64,000 nucleotides of DNA from Fimenecus sp045593645 (GTDB lineage: Bacteria > Bacillota > Clostridia > Oscillospirales > Acutalibacteraceae), in the NCBI GenBank assembly GCA_045593645.1, contig JAZNWZ010000130.1:186001-250000 (forward strand), read 5' to 3'. Each line of letters starts with the position of its first letter. The first letter of the stretch is position 1. Shown in pieces: positions 54,029 through 63,038 of the stretch. The notes beneath the pieces are model-generated. The model was not told where the DNA came from. It made no database searches and saw nothing but the letters and a program-made list of their open reading frames with translations. Made by a program: the position numbers and the translations under genes.

Positions 54029-54666
54029 TAGGCATCCTCTTTTATAATTGTAGGCCAATCTCTTTTATCAAATTCTTTGATACCGAGACACCAAAAATAC
54101 TGTTCAATTTCAGATTGTGCTTGATGCTTTTCATTATCGTCTGCATCATCAGAAACGATTGTTTCAATTTCAAGGAATGGACCTGCACCACTTACATTGA
54201 CAATTTCACAATGAAGCTCGTATTTGCTTTTATCGCCTTGAACATAAAAAGAAACTGAGTTTTTGTTTTTGCTGAAATAAGGCTTAAAGTTTGCAGCAGC
54301 CATTGCGTGACGGAAAGCACAAGCAGCATCTTCTGATACTTCACCTTCGTATTCTTCATTCATTTCAACACCATTGCAGTCAGTGTTCTTTCTTTTGACT
54401 GTAATGAAGTTTTTCATATCACCGATTTGAATATAACCGCCGTGAATAATATCAAGGAATTCACCTTCTGTAATTTTTGCTTCAGTTCTTTCACGAACAA
54501 TGTTTTTAGGCTTAAGAGGAGCGTCACCATTGAATGAATAAAAAACATCCTTTTTGAAAAGGCCTTCCCAACCGCCGCCTCTTGTGATATGGAAAAAATC
54601 GACTTTATCATTTACGCAAAGTTCAGCAATCTCATCAGAGATTTTTGCTTTCATTTCAATTTCCAT
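54028..54666 (-). CDS. CYTH-domain protein (triphosphatase / class IV cyclase-like)
   Basis: 212 aa. EIEMKAK at the start is the E-x-E-x-K motif of CYTH tunnel enzymes. ITVKRK, LHCEIVNVSG, and GPFLEIETIV are the following basic and acidic strands, and LGIKEFDKRDWPTI is the C-terminal motif. The family cleaves triphosphates or makes cyclic AMP; which applies is not clear. AAGGAAGG is before the ATG. Confidence 0.75.
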   Translation of the reverse strand: MEIEMKAKISDEIAELCVNDKVDFFHITRGGGWEGLFKKDVFYSFNGDAPLKPKNIVRERTEAKITEGEFLDIIHGGYIQIGDMKNFITVKRKNTDCNGVEMNEEYEGEVSEDAACAFRHAMAAANFKPYFSKNKNSVSFYVQGDKSKYELHCEIVNVSGAGPFLEIETIVSDDADDNEKHQAQSEIEQYFWCLGIKEFDKRDWPTIIKEDA

Positions 54667-55067
54667 TGTACCTTCCTTTCAACCCAATCAAGAAAGTATT
54701 CTTTTGTGAAGCCACCATTCTTTTTGTTCTTTTCTTTGCGGGCTGCTTTTATATCTTCTTTTTTAATTTCGTACTTCTTACGAATAGTATCAACAACATC
54801 AAGTAAGTCGCCAATTTCCTCAACGAGTTTTGACTTCAGTTCCTCTTCTTTTTCCCAAACAGCAGTAAAGCTGTGTGCCTCATTGGTATAATCGACTAAA
54901 GCTTTTGCAACTTCTTCTGACTCTTCGATAACTTTATCTGCAAAAACTTTTGGGAGTTCGAACATATCTATAGGTCTCAAAGAATAACGAAGTACATCAT
55001 CATCCTTTACAATTTTATTGGGAATTTTATCCCTTACAAGTTTTCGATATTTGATTTTCTTATACAT
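54651..55067 (-). CDS. MazG / phosphoribosyl-ATP pyrophosphatase-like protein
   Basis: 138 aa. YRKLVRDKIPNKI, KVIEESEEVAKAL and LVEEIGDLLDVVDTIRKKY (E-x-x-E...E-x-x-D) are the metal-binding motifs of all-alpha NTP pyrophosphatases. GGFTKEYFLDWVE is also typical of the phage PRA-PH-like group. It would hydrolyse nucleotides. Next to the CYTH enzyme, this suggests a small nucleotide-metabolism cluster. Confidence 0.8.
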   Translation of the reverse strand: MYKKIKYRKLVRDKIPNKIVKDDDVLRYSLRPIDMFELPKVFADKVIEESEEVAKALVDYTNEAHSFTAVWEKEEELKSKLVEEIGDLLDVVDTIRKKYEIKKEDIKAARKEKNKKNGGFTKEYFLDWVERKVQWKLK

Positions 55068-55221
55068 AGTGTTTCTTTAACCAAGAGTTTACAGTTGAGC
55101 CGATTGTACACCAAAGAACAAGAGCGACAATTTGTAACCAACCTCTTCCTTCAAAAGCATTTACTAAAACCATTGAACCGCAGCCAAAAATGTAACCTGT
55201 TAGATAACCGTTATATCCCAC
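55060..55221 (-). CDS. Small membrane protein, 53 aa, GTG start
   Basis: GTG behind AAAAAGGAG opens VGYNGYLTGYIFGCGSMVLV, with two short hydrophobic segments (about 8-22 and 28-44). It overlaps the next gene by eight bases, and GTTAATATA lies upstream at about 55243-55251. Confidence 0.5.
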   Translation of the reverse strand: MGYNGYLTGYIFGCGSMVLVNAFEGRGWLQIVALVLWCTIGSTVNSWLKKHYV

Positions 55222-55251
55222 AAGAGTCTCCTTTTTGATATTTATATTAAC

Positions 55252-55274
55252 CGAAAAGCGGACCGAAGCCCGCT
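55252..55274 (-). terminator. Rho-independent terminator
   Basis: Minus strand AGCGGGC-TTCG-GTCCGCT then TTTCGG, after the 132-aa gene. Confidence 0.7.
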
Positions 55275-55294
55275 CTTACTTTACTGATTTATTC

Positions 55295-55693
55295 TTAGTG
55301 TTCAAACTTAATTGAACGAGCTGTTACTCTCCAGCCCTTTCCGTCTTCAGCTCTTACATCAAACGGATACTTGCGGCGGCGAGTATTGTAATCTTCAATC
55401 GTACAGTAACCAAGTCCTGAAACAAACCACTTCTTGTTGAAAATATCTTCCTTAGGAACATCGTTCCATCTTGGGTCATTTGAAGCAAGGTCATTCTTTG
55501 CCCACATCTGAATACGTGGATTGATTTCCTTCTTTCCGTTTTCGTTGACTGCCTTTGCCTTAAGGGTCATTGACAAGTCATAATCACCATAACGCATACT
55601 GCTTGGTGCAAGAGTAAAACCATACTTTTTAAGTACCTCATTTACTGCTGCGTTGATTTCTTCGTGAAGTTTTGCGGCAACTACCTTTTCCAT
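55295..55693 (-). CDS. Hypothetical protein, 132 aa
   Basis: The start at 55693 (MEKVVAAKL) is placed by AAGGAG. A helix followed by a beta-rich part (YDLSMTLKAKAVNENGKKEINPR). Not recognised. One-gene unit between a class 1 promoter and a terminator. Confidence 0.65.
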   Translation of the reverse strand: MEKVVAAKLHEEINAAVNEVLKKYGFTLAPSSMRYGDYDLSMTLKAKAVNENGKKEINPRIQMWAKNDLASNDPRWNDVPKEDIFNKKWFVSGLGYCTIEDYNTRRRKYPFDVRAEDGKGWRVTARSIKFEH

Positions 55694-55714
55694 AATCATA
55701 CTCCTTATTGATTT

Positions 55715-55755
55715 ATTACAATAATAATATAAAAAGAAGTCGATAAAAGTTTAAA
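55715..55755 (-). promoter_or_regulatory. Class 1 promoter
   Basis: Minus strand AAACTTTT, about 12 bases, TTTATATTATTATTGTAA. Confidence 0.8.
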
Positions 55756-55782
55756 TAAATTTATTCTTTTTTTTATATTCTT

Positions 55783-55810
55783 TTATTCCCTCCATTATAG
55801 TTCAAAAATT
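55783..55810. repeat. 28-bp element, copy 2
   Basis: Identical to 7943-7970, again between a class 1 minus-strand promoter and a plus-strand gene, here 32 bases before the 70-aa ORF. Confidence 0.85.
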
Positions 55811-55841
55811 CGCAGTTTTGAACTTTTGTTAATTTAATTAT

Positions 55842-56054
55842 ATGTTTAAGCTGATTATTGCCCACGGTGATATAGGAAAGCGTATTGAAAAGGATGGACC
55901 ACTATCCAGAGGTGAATTGTTTTATGACACAATTGAAGGCCTTTTACTTATAGGATTGGGACACGGTCAAATGGACGCTTTTAAGGGTGTCGCAGTTTCA
56001 GAAGATTGCTCAAAAATAAATAATATTCCGCTTTGTCCACCGCGACACGGTTAA
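55842..56054 (+). CDS. Hypothetical protein, 70 aa
   Basis: A small protein with FYDTIEGLLLIGLGHGQMDAF. There is no Shine-Dalgarno site; GTTAATTTAATTAT precedes the ATG. First gene of the clamp-sigma-terminase run. Unknown. Confidence 0.5.
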   Translation: MFKLIIAHGDIGKRIEKDGPLSRGELFYDTIEGLLLIGLGHGQMDAFKGVAVSEDCSKINNIPLCPPRHG

Positions 56055-56058
56055 TATA
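56050..56058 (+). promoter_or_regulatory. Class 2 promoter motif
   Basis: GTTAATATA 29 bases before the clamp ATG, which has its own AGAGG site. Confidence 0.55.
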
Positions 56059-56087
56059 AAATTAAATAATATTTTCAAGAGGTTAAG

Positions 56088-57311
56088 ATGAAATTTACAA
56101 TTTCTAAAGCTGAACTTTCAAAGTTGAATACCTTGGTAAAGACATCACAGGTAATCTCTGATGTTTCTATTAAGGCATCTCACTTTATGTTCAAAGTTGA
56201 CAATGACAGCTTGTCTTGTTCAATTTACGGCAGCGGAAATGCCGTAACATTTTCCGTAAACGTAACCGCCGTTTCAAAAGACCCTAACGAAAAGGGATAC
56301 TTTAATGTTGATGTGAATCAGATGATTCAGGCAATGGAAAAAGTTGCTGCTGCTTCAGGACAGGATGAAGTAACTGCTGATGTAGGTACAAATAAGATTT
56401 CAGTTTCTGCAGGAAAGTCAAAGATTTCCGTAAATCTTTTTGATGTACTTGATGACGCAGAGTTCGATGAAGCTTTTGCTGCAATTGATACAAAGAAAGC
56501 AGAAAAGTTTGTTGCAACTGACCCATCATTTGCTCTTATCACAAATGAGGTTGTTTCATTCCTTGAAACAGTTGGTAAGTTTATTTCAATGATTGGTACA
56601 GACCGTGTATCAGGTTTGAGCCTTGAAAACAATCACATCCTTTATTGTGACCAAGCATTCTCAATTATCGACAAGAAAGTTGCTGATACATTGACAAAAG
56701 GTGACAAGGTTTTTATACCGCAGTCAATCTTCGGATTGCTTTCTGCAATTCACAAGCTTTCAGGTAATTTCAATATCACATATTCTGACTGTGAACAGTA
56801 CATTTACATTGATGTACCAAACATCAACTTCAGAGCCGTTATTGCTGCTCCTCAGACATTGTGTGAATATCCTGAAGCATCAGTTCTTGCACAGATTGCT
56901 CCAGACCCAGCAACATCTCTTGCATTTGATGTTGACATTAAAACTTTGCTTACAAAGATGCAGATGTTCGATGGTGTATTCCCTGCTTCACAGTGGCGTT
57001 GGAAGACAATCGAATTCTATTATGTTGCCGCAGAGAATGCTTTGAATATGCGCTACAACAATATGTGTGCAGAAGTTGATACTGACCTTCCTGTAGAGTC
57101 AATCGGAACAACAGGAACAGTTGGAGACTTCTCATTCCGCCTTGCATCAATTTTGATTGCAGATTATTTGAGCAAGCTTGTTGATGGCTCAACTGCAAAA
57201 GTTCTTGTTTCTCCATTCGCTGAAGATCAGGAACACGGTGTAGGTGTAACATTTGAGGTTGGAGACTTCAAGCTCGTAACTTCAAAAGTTGTTGCTGACA
57301 CAGACCTTTAA
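56088..57311 (+). CDS. DNA polymerase sliding clamp, beta/DnaN-like
   Basis: 407 aa, close to the length of bacterial beta clamps (about 370) rather than the shorter T4 gp45 (228). The opening MKFTISKAELSKLNTLVKTS...VSIKASHFMFKVDNDSLSCS matches the first DnaN strand-helix pattern. Three similar alpha/beta repeats can be traced (starting near 1, 150 and 280). It would hold the phage replicase on DNA and may also support late transcription. The call rests on pattern, not on a short motif. Confidence 0.65.
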   Translation: MKFTISKAELSKLNTLVKTSQVISDVSIKASHFMFKVDNDSLSCSIYGSGNAVTFSVNVTAVSKDPNEKGYFNVDVNQMIQAMEKVAAASGQDEVTADVGTNKISVSAGKSKISVNLFDVLDDAEFDEAFAAIDTKKAEKFVATDPSFALITNEVVSFLETVGKFISMIGTDRVSGLSLENNHILYCDQAFSIIDKKVADTLTKGDKVFIPQSIFGLLSAIHKLSGNFNITYSDCEQYIYIDVPNINFRAVIAAPQTLCEYPEASVLAQIAPDPATSLAFDVDIKTLLTKMQMFDGVFPASQWRWKTIEFYYVAAENALNMRYNNMCAEVDTDLPVESIGTTGTVGDFSFRLASILIADYLSKLVDGSTAKVLVSPFAEDQEHGVGVTFEVGDFKLVTSKVVADTDL

Positions 57312-57334
57312 TCTCTTGAAGATTTAAATATAAG

Positions 57335-57362
57335 GGAGTCGGTTAAAGCCGACTCCTTTTTT
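57335..57362 (+). terminator. Rho-independent terminator
   Basis: GGAGTCGG-TTAAAG-CCGACTCC then TTTTTT, after the clamp gene. Confidence 0.85.
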
Positions 57363-57364
57363 GT

Positions 57365-57373
57365 GTTAATATA
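57365..57373 (+). promoter_or_regulatory. Class 2 promoter motif
   Basis: GTTAATATA, CATTT, then ATG of the sigma-like gene. It lies between a terminator and the gene, with no Shine-Dalgarno site. Confidence 0.65.
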
Positions 57374-57378
57374 CATTT

Positions 57379-58140
57379 ATGGTAGATTTTGATATTAAAC
57401 ATTACTTAAACGAAGACGCAAGTTTTGAGTATGACCCAGATAGATTTGAAGGCGTATTTTATGGTGAGTTTGAAAACAAACCTGAGACAGAACAAGAACT
57501 TTTAACATTACAGGCAGAATACTTGAAAACAAGAGACCAAGCTATTTGGCAAAAAATGTTTGGTATTTGTTGGTCTTATATGAAGTCTTTAATTCTTCAA
57601 AGAATTCAAAAGAAAGCAGAAGGCTATAAAGACCCTGAGATTGTTGATGACAGAACAACATCAGCAACACTTGCCTTTATGTCTCAATATTTGACAAGAC
57701 CTGATTTCGAAGTTGGTACTTCTTTCGCAGGTATGATGAAATGGAAAATTGTTGAAGTTCTTTATAAAGACAAAAATCCAAAAAAGAAAGGCGGAGAACC
57801 TATTTCATTATCATTGGAAATTTCTGATGATGGTAAGGCAACTCTTGAAGATTTGATTGCTGCCGAAGGACCTGTGTATTCTCCTGAAGATGCAATTTGT
57901 CAAAGAAGCTCTTATGAGATTATTGATGAGATACTTGAAGAACTTGACGATACACTTGATTGTGAAAACAGAGAATACATAAGAAACATTGTTCGTTTGT
58001 ATATTGTACTTTGTATGAGACATCCTAAAAACAGACACGCAAAGAAAATGTTTTTGGATAAGTGGGCAAAGAATTACAAAATCGAAAAACTTATTGATTA
58101 TGTTATGCTTGAGATAAGAAATCGCTTATATGAGGGTTAA
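57379..58140 (+). CDS. Sigma-70-like transcription factor
   Basis: 253 aa. KMFGICWSYMKSLIL...DDRTTSATLAFMSQYL...FEVGTSFAGMMKWKIVEVLY follows the region 2 helices. PISLSLEISDDGKATLEDLI and YSPEDAI closely resemble the region 3 segment of sigma factors (LDEPIGDDGDATLGDL...SPE). A C-terminal region 4-like helical part is present, but the helix-turn-helix is not clear. It may direct late transcription, as gp55 does in T4. Its own gene carries the class 2 motif. Confidence 0.7.
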   Translation: MVDFDIKHYLNEDASFEYDPDRFEGVFYGEFENKPETEQELLTLQAEYLKTRDQAIWQKMFGICWSYMKSLILQRIQKKAEGYKDPEIVDDRTTSATLAFMSQYLTRPDFEVGTSFAGMMKWKIVEVLYKDKNPKKKGGEPISLSLEISDDGKATLEDLIAAEGPVYSPEDAICQRSSYEIIDEILEELDDTLDCENREYIRNIVRLYIVLCMRHPKNRHAKKMFLDKWAKNYKIEKLIDYVMLEIRNRLYEG

Positions 58141-58142
58141 GA

Positions 58143-58673
58143 TTGGGCTCAAATAATACACTTGTAGATGCAATAAATGCAATGTCTTCAATACTAGCAG
58201 CAAACACATCTCGTGGTGGCGCTTCCTCAATGGTTATGAGCGCACCCGTTGCAAAGTTAATGAAAACAATGCAATCACAGCAAAACGATTATACTGAAAA
58301 AGCAATCCAACTTAAACTTGAAGTAAGAGGCAAGGATTACGATTGGGAAGTTGATGCAGGCTTAAGCGATAAACCATTAGACGGAAGCGTTGTAAGTGAA
58401 ATCAATACCGACTTTTATCAATTTTTATTATCTCAAGACTTAGAAGAGATGTACGTCCCGCCTGCTGTTTCAAGTTATCTAAAATTATTAGTGTCATACA
58501 AGCCAAATAATCTTATCACAAATAGGTCAGGCATTTATCTTGAAGGCTCTATAAATGATATTAAAATTTATAAGATGCCTAAAGAAATTTTCAAAGACGA
58601 TTTTACTTGTGTATGCCGCACAAAACACGACGAATGGGTTAAAGCAAAGATTACAAATGTTTCTCGATACTAA
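58143..58673 (+). CDS. Hypothetical protein, 176 aa, TTG start
   Basis: TTG at 58143 behind GAGGG. Ser/Ala-rich N-terminus, then a compact alpha/beta part (IQLKLEVRGKDYDWEVDAG). Between sigma and terminase genes, so a structural or packaging role is possible. No family. Confidence 0.6.
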   Translation: MGSNNTLVDAINAMSSILAANTSRGGASSMVMSAPVAKLMKTMQSQQNDYTEKAIQLKLEVRGKDYDWEVDAGLSDKPLDGSVVSEINTDFYQFLLSQDLEEMYVPPAVSSYLKLLVSYKPNNLITNRSGIYLEGSINDIKIYKMPKEIFKDDFTCVCRTKHDEWVKAKITNVSRY

Positions 58674-58677
58674 TTTT
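58670..58677 (+). promoter_or_regulatory. Class 2 promoter motif
   Basis: CTAATTTT two bases before the ATG of the 391-aa gene. Confidence 0.4.
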
Positions 58678-58679
58678 TT

Positions 58680-59855
58680 ATGGTTAGTAATGTAGATTAT
58701 TTGTTATCTTTAGTCGGAAACAGAAACGACATTATTCGTGACACTTGGGTTTTGCAAGGAACAATGATTGCATCCAAGATGACTCGTCGTTATATCAAAG
58801 ATAACATTTTTCAAGTATCTTGCTCAGAAGGAAAGCCTCTTAATGGCGCTCTTATATATTGTTTAACTGATTATGAGGTGGACAATGATGTATGGCCTTG
58901 TATTGATTGGGACGAGTATGAAATTGAAGATATTGATACTTGTTTCATCGGTTCTTTTCAAGGTGTTCAGTCCCCATTTTTCAAATTATTATTAAAGAAA
59001 GAAGACGTCGATGCACTTGCAGATGTCCCAGTAAATGAAGACTTGGATATTTCAGGTAACGATGACGGCGGTGTTGTTATAGATGATGAGCAATTAGGTA
59101 TTATGCTTACCGAAGTAGGTGTACCTTTCTTGAGAATTGATGAACTTGAATACACTGCAAATGCAATTAAAAAATATTGCTTAAAACCAGTTTTTGATAC
59201 TTACTTTGGATTTTTCCCAATTATAAAAGAAGAAGTTGTTGGACAGATGGGCGGAGGAACAGAATTCAAAAAAGAGTTCCCTCCTAACGCTTTTGCTGCA
59301 GTACCATATTATGTATTAGGCGCAGGTGGCGGTTCTGAGTTCCGCGGTGCGTTCTCTTTGTATCGTGAACAGATGATGTACGGTGGTGGTATGATGTCAG
59401 GCGGCGCCTTTGGTCGCGGTGTTTCATATCGTAAGCCAGTCCCTGGGTTTGTTGGATTACAACAAGCAGATGCAAATATGAATATGAGAGCAGCACAACA
59501 AGGTTATGTAAACTATTTCAGAAGAGAGCACGTCCGTTCAATTAAAGAGAATGGAAAGAAGTACTGCATTGGATATTCAACTGTAGGCGGCTCAGTAAAT
59601 GTTAAGTGGCTTTGTTGTTCTTATGACTTTGATGATATAAAATTCTCAATCAGAACTGATTTCCGTAATCTTGGAAAAGCAGCAATTCTTCGCAACTTAG
59701 GTATGTTAAGATCGTTGGTAAAATCTGATGTCCCAGGTGCAATCGACTTTTCATTGTATAATTCAAGAGCTGATGCACTCGAAACAAAAGTAATCGAAAA
59801 GTGGGAAAAGCAGGCATCTAACCTTGCACTCTCTGTTATGAGAGGCGGATTGTAA
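58680..59855 (+). CDS. Probable virion protein, 391 aa
   Basis: Acidic first half (about 100-145, EDLDISGNDDGGVVIDDEQ), a glycine-rich stretch (about 205-260, YVLGAGGGSEFRGAF and MYGGGMMSGGAFGRG), and a beta-rich C-terminal domain. Directly before the terminase large subunit. Position and composition suggest a head, neck or portal-associated protein; no family is recognised. Confidence 0.6.
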   Translation: MVSNVDYLLSLVGNRNDIIRDTWVLQGTMIASKMTRRYIKDNIFQVSCSEGKPLNGALIYCLTDYEVDNDVWPCIDWDEYEIEDIDTCFIGSFQGVQSPFFKLLLKKEDVDALADVPVNEDLDISGNDDGGVVIDDEQLGIMLTEVGVPFLRIDELEYTANAIKKYCLKPVFDTYFGFFPIIKEEVVGQMGGGTEFKKEFPPNAFAAVPYYVLGAGGGSEFRGAFSLYREQMMYGGGMMSGGAFGRGVSYRKPVPGFVGLQQADANMNMRAAQQGYVNYFRREHVRSIKENGKKYCIGYSTVGGSVNVKWLCCSYDFDDIKFSIRTDFRNLGKAAILRNLGMLRSLVKSDVPGAIDFSLYNSRADALETKVIEKWEKQASNLALSVMRGGL

Positions 59856-59871
59856 ATCATAAGGGGGATGT

Positions 59872-62286
59872 ATGTCAGATTTACTCAAACTTGGCGAAGA
59901 GTTTTACGATAAGCAAGACAAGGCTTACGAAGAACCTGAAGTACCAAAACTTACAGCAGCTCAAAAGAAAGCATTTTTGAACGGAGAAGATGTACCTGAT
60001 GGACAAGCTGCAAATCCGTGGTCTATTCAAGTTGAACAGACTGAAGAAGAGGATAAATATAAAAAAGAACACCCAATCAATGAAGTCCCAGTTTTGAATA
60101 AACAACTCCACGAAAACGGTTGTTCTTTGGACTCAGAATATACTGAAGCATTAGCAAGCATTGGTGATATTATTACTGCAGTTGTTGCGGGAGATGCAAA
60201 AGCAAGAGAAAGGAAAGAGTTTACAACACTCAACTTCCCTGCAATCAAAGCAGCAATTGAATGGCTTGTAAAAACAAATCAAATGTCAAGTACAGCAAAA
60301 GTTGATTTGATGCATAATGCTTGGATGTTGAATTTCAAGGCAAAGCCGCCTACGCCTGAAGAATTTATTTCAGAAAAATATATTGGTGACCAAGCCAATT
60401 CTTTGCACCCTTGGGTAAAAGATGTTTTTGCGGATTTCTTCGACCCACTTAAACCTTACAGAACATTGGTACTTACACAACATATTGGTGCAGGTAAATC
60501 AACATTCTCAACTCTTGCTCAGTTGTATATTTCAATTCACTACGCTTTGATGTGGCACCCATATCGTTTCTTTGGTATGGCACCTTCATCAATCTTTACA
60601 CAATGTATGGGTGGTTGGAATCAGAAGAAAGCATCGGAATTGTTGCTTGAGCCTTTCGTTCAGATTCTTGAATGTTCGCCTTACTTCAAAAGAGTTCGTA
60701 CACATCAAGATTTGACTGAGGCATCAGCAGAAGAAGTTGCAGAATGTTTGCACTGGACGACTTCTTCTCCTACATCTTGTCTTTCATTCCAAAACGGTGT
60801 AAACTATAAAATTATCAATGGTGCTGGCTCAATCTTGGGACAGAACATTATTTCAGCAGTTATCTCTGAGTTGACAATGTTCTCTGAAAACGGTTGGTCG
60901 GATGAAAAGATTTATACATTCTTTACAAAGCTTCGTAAAAGAATTGACTCTCGTATGAAAGGTAACTACTACGGACGCTTTATAATCGACTCTCAGCCTA
61001 ACTCTTTGGAGTCTCCAATCGATGCTTGGATTTGGGATAAGAAAACAAAGAAGAATAAAGAGAACTTGATTATTTCAGGTGAAAGATGGAAGTTCTTCCC
61101 AGATGAATTCCCACAGGCTTGGGAAACACCTCGAACAGATTGGAAACAACCTATGAACTTGAAAAAGGACTTTGTTCACGCCTTCCCAGTATTTAAAGGT
61201 GGTGACGGACAACCTCCTAAAGTTGTTGAAACTGCGGCAGAGCTTGAAACCTATCAGCCTGTAGATATTGAATGGGCACCTACTTTGCAAATTACAGCAT
61301 CAGGCGTTAAGTCAATGAAAGACAACGCTGAAGAGTCTCCAATCAACTTCTTAAGAGACCAGTGTGGTATTCCTTCAGGTGCTGCTGACCGTTTGATTTA
61401 CAACAAAGATTGGATAGATCATACTTTTGATAATAATCTTAAAAACATTTATTCAACAATTATTGCTAAGGCAGAAGACGAACCTGAACATTTGATTTGG
61501 AACCAAGTCAAAGACAAGTTCTTCCATAAGATTCTTGGTAAGTACCATTTTTATTATGAGCCTGCCTTACCTCGTGTTGCATCAATCGACTTGGCTGTGT
61601 CAGGCGATACTGCGGGTATATCAATAAGCCACGTTGAAAGAGACCCAATAAGATTGGACTCTCAAGGCAACCCATTAAAAGTTTATGTCACTGATTTAGT
61701 TGTACCTGTAATTCCTAAGACGGGTGCAATCAACCTTGATGCTTTCAAGTTCTTTATTTTGGATTTGATACGCCTTGGTAATATGAATATTCGCCACGTT
61801 TCATTCGACTCTTTCCAATCAAAAGCTATGATGCAGGCGCTTGAAAGAGCAGGACTTGAAGTTGAATACATTTCAGTTGATAAAAACAATTCACCTTACT
61901 TGTCATTAGTTGATTATGTTATTCACAAAAGATATTACTGCGGTAAGTCAATTATGGTAAAGAACAACTTGTTATCTTTGCAAATGGTAAAGAGAAAGAC
62001 TTCAGGAACAATGAAGATAGATCATATGAATGGAGATAACGTTTACACTGATGAATATTGTCTCCCAGGGTCAGTTTATAATGAAACAAGTTGGAACTTT
62101 AGTAAAGTTGGATATTTTGCAAAAGACTTGACTGATTGTATCGCGGCAAATGTTTCTTTGCTTGATGAACACGATAACGTATATATACCTCTTCACGCCT
62201 GGGACCCAACCAAAGAATTGGAAAGGACCTACGAAGGCGAAAAGAAGAAATGTTATGATTTGATGAAAGCAATGTCTTTACACTAA
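59872..62286 (+). CDS. Terminase large subunit
   Basis: 804 aa. ATPase: LVLTQHIGAGKSTFS is Walker A (about 197-205); the Walker B region lies near ISAVISELTMFSENG. Nuclease: VASIDLAVSGDTAGISI (first Asp), HVSFDSFQSKAMM (second Asp) and FAKDLTDCIAANVSL (third acidic site, KDxxD). This is the motor that packages DNA into the head. A long N-terminal extension (1-150) and an insertion in the middle make it larger than T4 gp17 (610). AAGGGGG precedes the ATG. Confidence 0.93.
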   Translation: MSDLLKLGEEFYDKQDKAYEEPEVPKLTAAQKKAFLNGEDVPDGQAANPWSIQVEQTEEEDKYKKEHPINEVPVLNKQLHENGCSLDSEYTEALASIGDIITAVVAGDAKARERKEFTTLNFPAIKAAIEWLVKTNQMSSTAKVDLMHNAWMLNFKAKPPTPEEFISEKYIGDQANSLHPWVKDVFADFFDPLKPYRTLVLTQHIGAGKSTFSTLAQLYISIHYALMWHPYRFFGMAPSSIFTQCMGGWNQKKASELLLEPFVQILECSPYFKRVRTHQDLTEASAEEVAECLHWTTSSPTSCLSFQNGVNYKIINGAGSILGQNIISAVISELTMFSENGWSDEKIYTFFTKLRKRIDSRMKGNYYGRFIIDSQPNSLESPIDAWIWDKKTKKNKENLIISGERWKFFPDEFPQAWETPRTDWKQPMNLKKDFVHAFPVFKGGDGQPPKVVETAAELETYQPVDIEWAPTLQITASGVKSMKDNAEESPINFLRDQCGIPSGAADRLIYNKDWIDHTFDNNLKNIYSTIIAKAEDEPEHLIWNQVKDKFFHKILGKYHFYYEPALPRVASIDLAVSGDTAGISISHVERDPIRLDSQGNPLKVYVTDLVVPVIPKTGAINLDAFKFFILDLIRLGNMNIRHVSFDSFQSKAMMQALERAGLEVEYISVDKNNSPYLSLVDYVIHKRYYCGKSIMVKNNLLSLQMVKRKTSGTMKIDHMNGDNVYTDEYCLPGSVYNETSWNFSKVGYFAKDLTDCIAANVSLLDEHDNVYIPLHAWDPTKELERTYEGEKKKCYDLMKAMSLH

Positions 62287-62829
62287 ACCATTAAACTTTT
62301 TGTGAAGATAATCATTAAAGGCAATATCATTTTCGAGAGTCTCACCTCCAAGTGGGGCTCTTCGGTCATTTTTAAATCCTTTATCAATTTCCTCGTTTAA
62401 TTTTGAAACGGCAGGCTTTACTTTTGGTGCTTCAACTTTTTTGCTATCTTTGCAAGTACGTTCAAGATAGAACTTAAGTTCACCAATATCAACCTCTTCA
62501 TTCTCAGTACTTAAGTTTGAAGATATAGAATAAACTGCGCTTTCTGATTTTCCTGAAGCAAGTTCCTCGTGTGTATGGTTATCTGCTGATGCCCATATTT
62601 CATAAGGAGATGTTCTTGTCTTAAGGTTAATTCTTACATTGAAAATAAGATGTTCATAAATAGATGGTTTGATTGCTAAAATAGCAAAAGTGTCATCATA
62701 AGAGATAACGTCAAATTCAAGGTCAAGAATTGCCTGTGCACATTTTACCTTAATATTCTCCCACTGCATTTTTGAAATCTTTACTTCGCCACTTTTTAAT
62801 TCTTTGCATTTTTCTGAGAGCTTGCTCAT
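62278..62829 (-). CDS. Hypothetical protein, 183 aa
   Basis: Alpha/beta N-terminal domain (LDFDVISYDDTFAILAIKPSIYEHLIFNVRIN) and a Lys/Pro linker to a short tail. Overlaps the convergent terminase gene by nine bases. Last gene of a minus-strand run of small genes. Unknown. Confidence 0.6.
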   Translation of the reverse strand: MSKLSEKCKELKSGEVKISKMQWENIKVKCAQAILDLEFDVISYDDTFAILAIKPSIYEHLIFNVRINLKTRTSPYEIWASADNHTHEELASGKSESAVYSISSNLSTENEEVDIGELKFYLERTCKDSKKVEAPKVKPAVSKLNEEIDKGFKNDRRAPLGGETLENDIAFNDYLHKKFNGLV

Positions 62830-63038
62830 TACAATTTTCCTCCAAGTTTTTTATATGCAGTCAAATAATCAGTGAGTGCCTTTGCTAAACCTTTTGCAAC
62901 TTTAGCATTACTGATGTAAGGAAATACTTTTTTGATTTCTTTACAAAGTGCTAAAGAATATGCACTCAACTTTTTCTCATCAACTGTAGGCTCTTTCGTC
63001 TGGGATGTCGAAGCAGTACTTTTTTCCTTCGTGTTCAT
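62829..63038 (-). CDS. Hypothetical protein, 69 aa
   Basis: Of the ATGs near 63038-63056, the one at 63038 (MNTKEKSTASTS) is best spaced from CGGAG. Ser/Thr/Lys head and a helical C-terminus (YSLALCKEIKKVFPYISNAKVAKGL). Overlaps the upstream gene. Confidence 0.5.
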   Translation of the reverse strand: MNTKEKSTASTSQTKEPTVDEKKLSAYSLALCKEIKKVFPYISNAKVAKGLAKALTDYLTAYKKLGGKL

